Assembly: GCA_022829145.1 (NCBI GenBank)
Contig: CM040761.1
Coordinates: forward strand, 13,698,245-13,762,244
Reading direction: 5' to 3'
Origin: Albula goreensis
Lineage: Eukaryota > Chordata > Actinopteri > Albuliformes > Albulidae
DNA length: 64,000 nucleotides
Shown here one piece after another: positions 43,947 through 64,000 of this stretch. Numbering within the stretch: the stretch's first letter is position 1; every line of letters starts with the position of its first letter. The notes under the pieces are model-generated. The model did not search any database, was not told where the DNA came from, and worked only from the letters and a program-made list of their open reading frames with translations. The position numbers and the translations under genes are program-made.

Positions 43947-44017
<71 letters not shown>

Positions 44018-44041
44018 AATTTGATCATCATCATCATCATC
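43947..44041. repeat. (ATT)n and (ATC)n triplet tracts
   Basis: A pure ATT run (43947-44014, about 22 units) is followed after eight bases by six ATC units (44023-44041). Both lie within 270 bp upstream of the first gabra5 coding exon. Confidence 0.95.
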
Positions 44042-44211
44042 AAATTGGATCCCACGCACAGTACATTGGTGTATTATAGTGCGCATTCATTTCCAGCACA
44101 GTTTTCAGTTTATAGAATTGAACAGGTAATTGGTTCCTCGCGAACATGTAGGGCTTAATTCTCTCTTTAGTTGAACAGACGCATAGTTTCTGAACGTCAT
44201 TTGTTTCAGGA

Positions 44212-53158
<8,947 letters not shown>

Positions 53159-53954
53159 TGACTGCCATCAGTGTTAACGCTTTGCTGTCTGACTAAAGCT
53201 TTTCATTTGAAATTGAGAATTCATACCTTCTTTGTGATTAATTGCACAAAATATACTGTATTATTGTTGACCAAAAGAGACCAGATTGGTTGTAACATTG
53301 CAGGAGAGTGTTTGAACTTGCGGTGTCCTGCTCGCACAGCTTCTGATCATGTATCACCCTGCTGTTTGAGGTGCTACCTTGCCATTTTGTCATACTGCCA
53401 TACAATGATGAACATATTGTTCTAATTACAAGATGAGCACCTCTGTCTGAATGGCATACCTTTTTGCATTTGAAAAATTATTATAGCTCTTCTGAGAAAT
53501 TATCTACGCTCGTTGGAGAACTTTGTTATGTTACAGGAAATATTATGCAAAATTGTGACAACATTTTATATGGCTATCTTCCCATGCAGTAATTATTTTG
53601 ATTTTACCATTTCTGAGATGCCACTTTAAGGCTGTCTTAAAAATGTCATCTGACTGGTACTGTGAAAATGTTATTTTTTCTACAGTCATTATGGGATCAT
53701 AGTTTAACACATACTCAGTGTAGCCAGAATAACATTGGCTGGAGGAGTCCTTTTGGGCTGTGTTTCTGAACATGATGCTGCAGACGGCCCCATCCCCCAG
53801 GTGCCTCCGTGTGGGCATTATGTCAGTGTCACTGTCAGCAGTATTGAGACGCCCGTCAGATGTCAGAGCAGCAGCTCTGTGTCATAGAGCTCGTGCTGGA
53901 GCCAGAGAGGAGACAGCTGAGGCAGCGCATTCAGAATGACATCACACTGTCCTT

Positions 53955-54432
53955 CTATAACACACACACACACGCACAGCCCTCACACTAACTCATAACA
54001 CACACACACACACACACATATGCACACGCTCACACTAACACACGCACAGCCCTCACACTAACTCATAACACACACATGCATATGCACACGCTCACACTAA
54101 CACACGCACACGTGCAGAGCCCTCACACTAACTCATAACACACACACATATGCACATGCTCACACTAACACATAACACACACACGCATATGCACACGCTC
54201 ACACTAACACATAACACACACACACACGCACACGCACACACTAACACACGCGCACAACCTTCACACTAACTCATAACATGCACACGCACACATCCTTCAC
54301 ACTAACTCATAACAAACACACACACACACACACACACACGCACAGCTCTCACACTAACACATAACGCAAACACACAACCCTCACACTAACTCATAACATG
54401 CACACGCACACATCCTTCACACTAACTCATAA

Positions 54433-54467
<35 letters not shown>

Positions 54468-54660
54468 GCACAGCTCTCACACTAACACATAGCACAAACA
54501 CACATCCCTCACACTAACTCATAACACACACATATGTACACGCTCACACTAACACACTCACACACAGGCACACAGCCCTCACACTAACACATAACACACA
54601 CACATATGCACATGTGTACACACACACAAACACACACACACACTCATACACATAGCCTGG
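53955..54660. repeat. CA-rich minisatellite with higher-order structure
   Basis: About 700 bp built from units such as ctcacactaactcataacac and tatgcacacgctcacactaa, separated by CA runs. The block at 54241-54360 recurs almost exactly at 54361-54480, a 120-bp higher-order period. Confidence 0.9.
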
Positions 54661-56136
54661 GTTACTGTGCAGCTGAAAAACACACACACATGCAGTCAGG
54701 ACCATTATGCAGCTAAGAGAGTGCCATTGCATTGTCCTGTAGCACGTGTACACACACACACACACACACACACTGAGAGCCAAAGACACTGTGTACCTAT
54801 GAGAGTCACACCTCAATGTCCTTCAATAACCCACAGAGTCCAAAATGCTACATCACCATATCCCTCTATAACACACAGAACAAGGTCACTGCGCAGCAGG
54901 GAGTGTCACATCACACGGTCTTGTCACAGCACAACACAGTCAGCTCCGCACCAAAAGTGTCACCTCCGATACCCCCTCAGTGCCTGCCACAGGGTCAGGA
55001 CCAGTGCAGCTCTCTGTCTAACAGGGCACAGAGGCCTGGCATAGCCAAAGCCTCATTCAACCACCACAGGGTGGCTCACTCAGCGATGAGCAGGTTACAT
55101 GGTAAAAAGGCAGAAACTGGTCACTCAGGGGAAGGTGTACTCCGCCCATAATTACCCAGCAGACCCTGTGTGTCTCTGTAATCCACAGCAGGGGCTGTTC
55201 GAGCCATGTTTCATCAGGCTATCGGGTCTGACTGTTACCTCATCAGAGTTGTAATATCATGGCATTCAGGCCCAGAGATTAAGATTAGCGCCTCCAGGTA
55301 GATTGCCGCCGCTGACTTTGAGAGGTGATATGAGGTCCTGTGTAAGAGGCTTTTCTTCCTCCATAGATCTAAGGACGTTGTATTAGCAGCCGTGTATATA
55401 TCCAGAGTCCCGTCTTAGCATGCGCTGATCATTCATTTATTTTAAGGCTATATCCATCCACCCCGTATTTTCCCAGTTTCTCTCTGTGGCTCATTCTAAT
55501 TCTTTGACGTTTTTGTGTCCATCACAGTGCAGGTACTACTTGTTGCGGTGTTCAGATGGGGTGAAGCTAATCTATAGTTGCAGACATTTGTTCACTGAAG
55601 TCTTGACAAATTTAATGTGTCAGCATGAGGGGACGCACGGGGTAGCGAAACACAAACAGACAAAGCAAACTGTCAGTCATGTAGAATTACAAACTTGTGT
55701 TTTTTAGCCCGCAGCCACACCTTCATGCTTCTGCTGAATTGCTGAAGCCAAGCAGGAGTGAGCTCGATCAGCACAGAGAAATTCCTCCTGGGAAAGCTAA
55801 GTCACTGGCCAACGTGGTGTCAGCTGGACAGTAGGTGGTGGGCTTTGCCCTGGACCAAATAAAACCAGCTGATCCTCAGATGAGATGTTAAAGCCAGACC
55901 CTGTTGCTCCAGGGCCATTAAAGAGCACTTCTCATCAGCAATAGGGTGTTCCCCCACATCCTGGCAAAATTCCCCTCCCCCCAAAAAAGACTTAGTCTTC
56001 CACTTCATCATCCCCCTGTTTATTTTGGTCAGTGATGTATGGTGTGGAGTTCTGGAATAGAATGGCTGCTATGTATTGGCAAAACGGATGCTGCACATAG
56101 GGGGTGGTAAAGAGCTTTCATTATTTCATGAGAGTA

Positions 56137-56199
56137 CTATTATTATTACTATTATTATTATTATTATTATTATAATTAGTATTATTATTACTATTATTA
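56137..56199. repeat. (ATT)n-type triplet tract
   Basis: ATT/ACT triplets with interruptions in gabra5 intron 5. Confidence 0.9.
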
Positions 56200-59100
56200 A
56201 GGCATTCATGTACATCTACACACTTGTAAACTCCCATAAAGGGAAGAAAATACAAAACAAACTGTATCTGCAAGTGGCGTGTTTCCACATCAGATTTCAA
56301 CGGTGAGTCAGATGTTTGTGAGTGCTGTATGCACTTAGCTGTGAATAATTGCCCAATCCAGATCAGGTCTGCACTGTGCACCTGAGGGAAACTGGAAACC
56401 AGGGTCCTCGGTGACGTGGGCTGGAGGCTGGATTGGAGGATGGATGTTCTCTTGGGCTGAAGAGGCGCTAAGAGAGCTGCTTTGAAGTCGACTGAAGCGA
56501 TGCGTCGTCTGTTCTTCAGTACCTGTTTGCTCCATCGCTAAATCTTTTTTGCACTGTTAGTTTAATTATCTTTAATCCCTTTGAATCGCAATATCTCTGA
56601 TTTGCTTCCTGGCTACTACCCACAGCAATTCTAAGGCCTCTTCATGGGCTTTCATTTATTCTCAAACCTTCCCTCACAGAGCACTACTAATTCATCTCCC
56701 CAGCTTCGTGTTGCTTAGTTACTGTACTTCATAGATTTTACACTCCAGTTTTACATTATATAAGTCCTTTATGCTGCTCACACGGTAGGGAAGGGGAGGG
56801 CTTTACCAGGCTGTCCCTGCTAGAACGCATGCTGTGTCTGTCAGTGCGGACAGAATCCTATTTAGTGACTGGATCCTAGCCATTGCCCGTTCCTCCCCTC
56901 TCTGCATTGATCCTGGCTTTGTCTCGTCCTTTTTCTGGGCTTTTGCAGAGCTTTCCCTCCACCGCAGACAGCAGCTTTCTCCGCCGGGCTTCTTATAAGA
57001 CCCAATATCTTCTCCCTCACTTTGTCTGCGTTAGGGGATAATGCCTGTACTTGATTATAGCCCTTAAAAAAAAGATGACATGAGGATAAAGAGCTGGCCT
57101 TGAGAGTTTCACTCATCTGGCTTTTCTGTCACCCTCTGACAAAGGCTGAGTCACCTTTATCTTTATCCTCGGCCTCTGTGAGAGCGTGTTTATTTATCTA
57201 TCAATTTAACCATGCATCTATCCATTAATCATCTCACATCTTTGTCCATCAGCATTTTTCTCTGTCCCTCCACCTGCCTCTGCGCTACTTCCTCACTTGC
57301 CTTCTGCTGTTCGGTCCTCTGCCTTGCTGTCTGTCTGCACTCGTCCGTCTGGCTGACTGGTTTTCCAGACCCCAGCGAAAGCTTGCATCGCAGTCTCCTC
57401 TTCCCAGGTGGGAAGGAGAGATTAATAAATCATGCGTCCGCCTTTTTGCTTCCCCTCCTTCCCTTCTACTCCCCAGCTGTATTTCCACAGGCCTGCATGC
57501 ACAAGGCTGGCAAAAGTGCTCCATCAACAGCAAATATGTGCTTGGGCACAGTGGCTGACTGTGAAATAAAAGATGCCAGTGCTTGGAGTATACTGTACTC
57601 TTCATAGTGAAGTGAATCACTGCTACCCAGAATGCCTTCCCACCTCAGAAACTGATTACTTCAAATTGAAATTACTTCAAATTCTTGATGCTGATTCCCA
57701 GATACGACTAACTCAAAGAGTTTTTGTTTTTGCTTGTCCATTAATTCAGATTACAAAGCGATGTAAGGTGCTCCCTCATGGTGAGTTTAGCTGAGGAACC
57801 TAGTCATAGTTCAGCCCCCAGTTGTTTGGACTGAGATCGGAATGGGCGCATGCCAGCTGAGACCTGGGGTCCCACAGGCCAAGACACAATAGGCTGTACA
57901 GTGGCATCATTAAGATAAGGAGGGGTTTCAGTTGGCTAGGTAATCTTTGCCTTATGGTTGGCTGACCAGCCTATCAGCCAATCGGCATCATCTGCATGGC
58001 TTCCAGGAGCTAAAAGAGCCAGTGGCTAGCTGCGGATGAGATTTGGGAGGAAGCACACATTAGTGTGTGTCCCTCTGATAGTGATGGAGGATGTGTCAAC
58101 AATAGGAAAGAGCCAACCCATGGCTACGAGTGTCCATTGACAATAAAATCGTGAATAAATTTAAGCTTCAGCTCTGTAGAGCAGGACCTTATCATTCAGC
58201 CCATGGCATCACCAGTCCCTCCTCACCCCTCCTCTCCCCTCCTCTCTTAGAGCAGTCTTCTTTTCTGTACAGCACCCCAGTTTGGCTCTCTTACAGTACC
58301 TCAATAAATTTTACATAGCCTTCCTAAAGATAGGGTTCCTGATGAATATCGCCAAAGACAAATGCACAACCATCCATGGAACAAACAGCAAACAAAGGGT
58401 TTCCCTGAAGGAATAGAGCCTACGGCCTTCCACCCAAATCACATATTTCTGCATTTTGCTTGCCAATAAACTCGGGCCCTGCGGCTGGTCTGTTCAGGGA
58501 CTGAACAGTGCTTCTTCTTCCACACAAACCCCTCTCCTTCTAGGCTTATTTGCTTGTGAAGATGGGGGGGTGTTGTGTTTGTATTGTTGTAAAGTACAAT
58601 GCAAAGGTAATAAGATTCACGTTGCCTCGATCTGAACACTGCCCAGAAAGCTGTGAAAACTGTGCTCTGGCCACAGCTGCGCCTGGCCTGTGTTGGTTCT
58701 GATGTATCAGCAGGATAGAGGCCTGTGTGTCGTCATTGTACAGCATTGGGTCTCAGAGAGGACTGAAGAGCCCAATGGCCACAGCCTCCTGCTGCTTCCA
58801 GAACAGAATAGGAAAATGCTGGCAAAGCAGATTTAAAGGAGACACCAGAGAGCCTGCTTCTTTTGTGGGTCATGCACCTCGCATCCGCATCTCTACATAA
58901 TCCAGGCGAAAAAAACACTGGCTCTGCGGGTGTTACATGTTTACAGAGGATATAGGCTTAGGAAGAGTACAGGCCTCAGTAGGAGTAGGCCCAGGTTAAT
59001 GATGATGCACACGGTGCGTCATGCTTTATCATGGTTAGTGATCCTGAGATCCTGGATCCAAACCTCTGAAACATATTGAAAAAGGCAAGCATGAGGCATG

Positions 59101-62100
59101 AATCCTCAGAACCCAGGAGAATTAGGCCAAAGCTGTACGTACTAGCGCCCTAATAGAGTAAGTTCAGGACTGAATTGCAGGTATTGCGTACTACCTGAGA
59201 ACTATTTCATAACTGCAAAATCATATTAGTAAGCCATGTTTTCTCAGTCTAACTCTAGTCTTTGACACTCAATTATCAGTCATATACCTTTATTTTTTTT
59301 TCCTTTTTGTGTAGTACCCTGTTATATTAACATGAAGAATGATATGTATGAGCTTGTTTTAATGTAAGGTATTGGAATTGTATCTTTAGAACAAACAAAA
59401 AAATATGAACTTTTTTTATCACATTGCTCAATGTACAATACCCAGGAGTATGACCATTTTTGTTTTTTTATGTGGCAGGTTTAAAGCACAGGTAAGTGCA
59501 GATGACAGTCAGATCCTGGAATAATGGAGAGCTCAGAGAGTACCCCTTTGTTAAGAGGTGTGAACATCTGGGACAGGTTGAAATATGAAAGCTCACAAAT
59601 GGTGAGTTAACAAAGACATAACCAAAGTTATTTTAAGCCAAAAAGAAGGGAACAAACAGATGCCAATTACCGTTTCTCTGTATGATGAAAAGGTGGTAAG
59701 ACAGAGATGGATTTAAAGCTTTGCCCAGACACATCAGTATGAAGAGCTTGCGTTCAGAGGGCAGGGCCATCATACAATTCCATCCAATCTCCAATTATGT
59801 CAAATGCCCCTCATTATGTTTAAAGAAATCCTTGAAAATGCTAAATTGCATCTCGTTGCATACAATTATAATGTTAATAGAATATATTTCATGTGCAATT
59901 TTCTACCAATTTTCTAACATGACCATATCCCTGCAGGGATGTGTAGGACAGGCTGGAAGCTTTAGACAGTCATTACAATACTGATTTACCTTGAAACGCA
60001 TTTATTTTATTTCCTGCATGTTATTATGTGAGGGAGCATTTGCTGGCTTGGAGCTGGATTACAGTGTAGCTGATGGCGTGGTACATGAGAGAAGCATGCT
60101 GAGAGGTTTTAGGAATGAGGATTTTAGGAATAGTCGTAGCATGCAGGTAACTCGGAGGATTACTACTACACATCAATCAAAACATTTTTACTGATTTCTT
60201 TGGATAATCAAGGCAGAAAACTAGGTTTTCACCCGACAATACCTTTGTACATTCTAAAATGGAATATCTGACTGCCATATCTTCTCCTGAGTCTTATTAG
60301 TCTTGTTATGGGTAGCTTAGATGTGCATTAGCACGGCTTTTCAAATGTTACAATCTGCACCCAAGACAGTGTATCAGTGTATTTTACTTACAGAATATTA
60401 TTTAATGATTGGGAACTTTCTGTTTGTTGTTTTGACCAATACGTTTATGTTAGAAGTTTACTTCTTTATTTTTTCTTTTGTAAATCCTTGGTTTTCCATT
60501 TTTAGAAGAGAGGTCATCAAAGGCCATCTGTAGTGAGAAAAGATTAAGGGTTTATCCTAAGAACTGGCACAATGAAGACTGTGGGTGCTGTGAATTAACG
60601 TATATGAAAAGGAAGTGTGTGTGCACATATTTGGGTGAATGTGTATGTGGGTGCGTGTGTGTGTGCAGCCTTGTCTGAGAGCCTTGCTCTTATCCATCAC
60701 TAATGTACATACTGCCTCTGTTCTCTGTTCATTTTGTGGTCTGCAGATCAATGGTTTATCTTCCTCTGCAAGCCATCTTTAGTTTTCAAGAAATCAAACA
60801 TTCTGCTAGTGTGTCACACAAGATTTGGTTTCAAAGTTGAGGTTACTGTTTTCTGTTTAATTTTGGTAAAATGAATAATAAATAATTTTATCATTTAAAA
60901 TAGTACCTAATTAATAGGTAAAGAGAAAAAATTATAACTCTGCTGTGCAGGACAGCACTTCAAAAGAAAGAATCTGACAAATTAGAGCTGATAAAGGCTT
61001 TCCCTGAAAAATGAAGATTAATTAAACATGTGTGATATACCCATGAATATTTCATTCATTTTCAGACCGTATATAGTTGAAGCACTGTTTAGAGAACGAA
61101 AATATTGTGTTTAATTTTTGGTTTTTCTGCTGGTCTTAACACTAAATGAATCCTGTGTTATTATTACTGTTTTGCTCAGTTTGAAATCCTTGCTTTATAG
61201 GGGGTCTTTGCTTGCATTGTTTTCTTAGATTTCCAGATTCTCTATGTTTATGTCCTTTATGATGAAGGCTGTGGGCTCTACCTTCTGTGTGTATTGTACT
61301 GCAATGTACTACAATGTTTGATGGGTTTTGTTTTCTGTATACAATATTTGATCTGCTGTGTATTAGCTGTCTCTGAGAGCTTATTGCATTCATGCTTAAA
61401 TAAAATACAAGACCCTCTCATGCCAAAAGGTGGCCAATATTGGCATATGTGCTACCTTCAAATATAGATGTTCTCTAATGTTAGTATTCCAGTGCTGACC
61501 GCCGCTGTAGAATTAAAGGCACAGACCCAAATAGCCCATCAGTGCTAAGATACCAGAATGGATCAAACCATTGCACATACTCTTTCACGTGGCAAAATAT
61601 GCAAGAGCTATTTATATTATTCTTAACAAGCCTCTGTAGGCAGTTATTCATATGAAGGCATCGACACATCAAGTTCAATTTAAACTATTAAATGAGCTTC
61701 CCTGTGCACCAAGTCATTTGATGTTACTGAGATAGTTCCCTTGATGTCACAAGTACACTCTTGGATGGTTATGGCTGAAGGCTTTCCGTCCGCTGAGCCA
61801 ATCAGAAAGCTAGAGAATACAACCTGAGGCCAGCTGAGCTTCTGTAAAAATCAGTACAGGCAGCGGTGTTACCATTCATTGTCAGAAATGACAGTAAGCA
61901 AAAAAATGACTGCAAGAAAATGTATGCAAACAGTAGACAGTGAAAACAAAGCACTAGAAGATGACTGGGCTTGAGTTTTAACTTATGGACTTTGATAAAT
62001 GAAGTTGGACTTTAAATGGCATTGTTAAACTGATTGCAGTTCAATAGTTGGTACAAAACTTTTCATTTTCTTTGAATTGAAAAAAATGGCCAAACTGAAT

Positions 62101-64000
62101 TTTTGTCATTATTTCTGGGCAGACACAAAGTGAATCTGTGAAAGGGTCATTGCTCTGATGTGTCCTGGAGTATCTTGTACTATAATGAATCGTAATTAGT
62201 CCTTAAGAATTTCTCATTGCTAGCTATTACATCTATCATGTTGATGGATACAGGCCTTTGCCAGAAAATATGGTAATTATTTCATATTATCAGGATATTA
62301 TTTGTCATATTTTGTTCTCTGTTGCATTGTGTATTTTGAAGAAGGAAATGCTTCATTAGATGTAAATTTTATCAATACATATACTTTTAGCAGAATGTTT
62401 TCGTTTTGATCTATGTTGTTTTGCTGCACCATAATATCATTTAATGTGGACAATGCAATACAATATTAATATATGAATGTAATTTAGTATAATATGCAAT
62501 AGTTTTGCTGGAATGGCTATGTTCTTCATAAATTAGATACATAGGAATCCACGCCCAGTTTCTTGTAAACTAGGATGATTTTTATGATGAAGTTCCCTTA
62601 ACTTAGCCTTCTGATCAATTGAGTTAAGAAAACTTGAATCTTTTCCATGGGACATCAAAAATTGTTCTGTAGGTCTGTGTTTCTCTGGACAGTTTGTGTC
62701 CCAATAGACAAAGCCATGTATGCAGCAATTAAAAAAAGAAATCAGTATACAAGCACCTTCTCTTAGAAAAGCATACGGAATCTAAAAATGATTGTATGGT
62801 GTAGAGGGTATAATCACTGAAATTTGAATTGCCTTCATTCACTTTATATGATAAACTTTGTACAAATCCATTTATCCTTCACATGAAAACCTTTGGTTGA
62901 GACATATTGCTATAGATATGCCCATTGTAGAACTAGCTAATATGTTACATGGCAACTGTAGTATGCAACAACAGTATTGCATTGGCAGTTAAGCAAATAT
63001 ACACTGTAATAATGATCAGATGTAGGGCTGTATAAACTTCTGCTGACCCCACCATCCACAAAAAAACATCCAATTCCATTTCCACTGGAACCCTGCCCTG
63101 ACTGCGTCTCTTGCTGGTTTTTGGTCATTCCCCTTTCCAATTTCAGATTCGCAACTGTGATACCTGATTAAAGTTTTAGGGTAAATCTTTTTGCTTCCTG
63201 TGGTTGTATGCCATAGGAAATAGCAGCACTGTAGGGGGGCTGAAATTCCTCCCCCACCCGCATAATGAAAATGGAGCATTTATTTCCGGGGATAATAAAA
63301 AGGAGAGCCAGGGAAATCCCCCCCTCCAAGCCCCCTCCCACCGCTGCCCAATCCATGGCATTAAATTGCACACTGCATCTTACTCTCTATCATGAGGGAG
63401 TACACATTAATCTGCAGATCAGAATGTTTCCTGACGTCCGTGGGTAAAAAGCTTGTAGAAGCTGTGATTAAAAGGCCATTCCTACAGTGGCTGCCCAGCA
63501 CAAGTCTCCCTTTCTCACCTCGTTTCTCGTCAACCCTCTCTCTCCTGAACTGGGGACCTCCAGGGGTCAGAGGTGGCCTAGCGCCTGTCAGCTTTAATCA
63601 GAGGTTCACGCTAAAGTCTGCGCGGACAAATATGCGTTCAATCTAGTGCTCTCGCTGGGAGCCTGAAGACCTCTACTTAGCCAAAGCTCATTGAGCAGCT
63701 TAGGCCCCGGAAAACACTTCCGGAGACCCGGGACTGGTGAACCCTGCCGTCTGAGCTTGGCGCCCCCTCACCCACCATCCCACCAAGATCCTTCTCTCCT
63801 CTCTCCCTCTCCTCCAGGAGGAAGTCTCATGGAGGAAAATTAAGTAATTATCCTCACAGCTTGGGGAAAGAATGGGGGTTTTTCTTTAGCCAGGCAAAAA
63901 AAAAAAAATCTGGCTTACAGATAACCTATCCAATCACTGTTTGGGTTGACCTCCCCTTTTGTCCGACCTTTGACCTGGATTCAAATACCCCGGCCAAGGA

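Larger units (their letters stand above)
35470..44209. other. Region between the divergent gabrb3 and gabra5 start codons
   Basis: 8.7 kb containing the promoters and untranslated leaders of both genes. It includes the gabrb3 upstream region (35470-36250, moderately GC-rich), a T run (36884-36902), a G-rich run (37392-37417), the 48-bp exon candidate (39653-39700), a GT tract (41116-41201), a CT-rich tract (41861-41917), the CpG-rich block (42580-43164), and ATT and ATC triplet tracts (43947-44041). Between 37900 and 39640 I see only unremarkable sequence. Confidence 0.75.

Noticed and set aside
35470-44000. Counterpart of the other mammalian GABRB3 first exon (MCSGLLELL type)
   Set aside because: Minus-strand frames were searched by eye and nothing similar was found. 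It may be absent or too diverged to see.
43781-44086. Open frames with poly-Ile or poly-Tyr runs
   Set aside because: They are the six-frame shadow of the ATT triplet repeat.

Overview
The window is vertebrate nuclear DNA, most likely from a ray-finned fish. It carries the 5' halves of two GABA-A receptor subunit genes arranged head to head. On the minus strand is gabrb3 (beta-3): seven coding exons between 35469 and 4768, running from the signal peptide to the first transmembrane segment, with the remaining exons off the left edge. On the plus strand is gabra5 (alpha-5): five coding exons between 44212 and 53150, running from the signal peptide to the Cys-loop, with the rest off the right edge. 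Exon sizes (80 coding, 92, 68, 221, 83, 138 and 153 for beta; 83 coding, 125, 68, 221 and 83 for alpha), splice phases and protein sequence all fit the vertebrate family. The divergent beta-3/alpha-5 pair matches the mammalian 15q11-q13 type GABA-A cluster. The fish assignment is inferred from the compact spacing (8.7 kb between start codons), abundant microsatellites, fish-type SINEs and Tc1/hAT relics; the species is not identified.

Layout. 1-4767: partial gabrb3 intron 7, with a hierarchical CA/TGCATGCA repeat array and a hairpin. 4768-13370: gabrb3 exons 7 to 4 and their introns, including one near-complete SINE. 13371-34994: the 21.6-kb gabrb3 intron 3, with two further SINE pieces, a hAT (BED-finger) transposase relic, a MITE-like element and simple repeats. 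34995-35469: exons 3, 2 and 1a packed within 475 bp. 35470-44209: the region between the two genes, with a long GT tract, a CpG-rich block that is the likely gabra5 promoter, and an unexplained splice-flanked 48-bp exon candidate on the minus strand. 44210-46384: four gabra5 exons. 46385-53067: gabra5 intron 4, with a decayed Tc1 element. 53068-53150: the Cys-loop exon. 53151-64000: partial intron 5, with a CA-rich minisatellite that has 120-bp higher-order periodicity.

The two products would assemble, usually with a gamma subunit, into a pentameric GABA-gated chloride channel in neuronal membranes. The beta subunit contributes the principal face of the GABA site and the alpha subunit the complementary face. 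All beta-side GABA-contact residues encoded here are intact. In gabra5, the histidine that confers classical benzodiazepine sensitivity is a leucine (codon 46293-46295). This and the 48-bp exon candidate at 39653-39700 are the two observations most worth following. I found no wholly new gene system.
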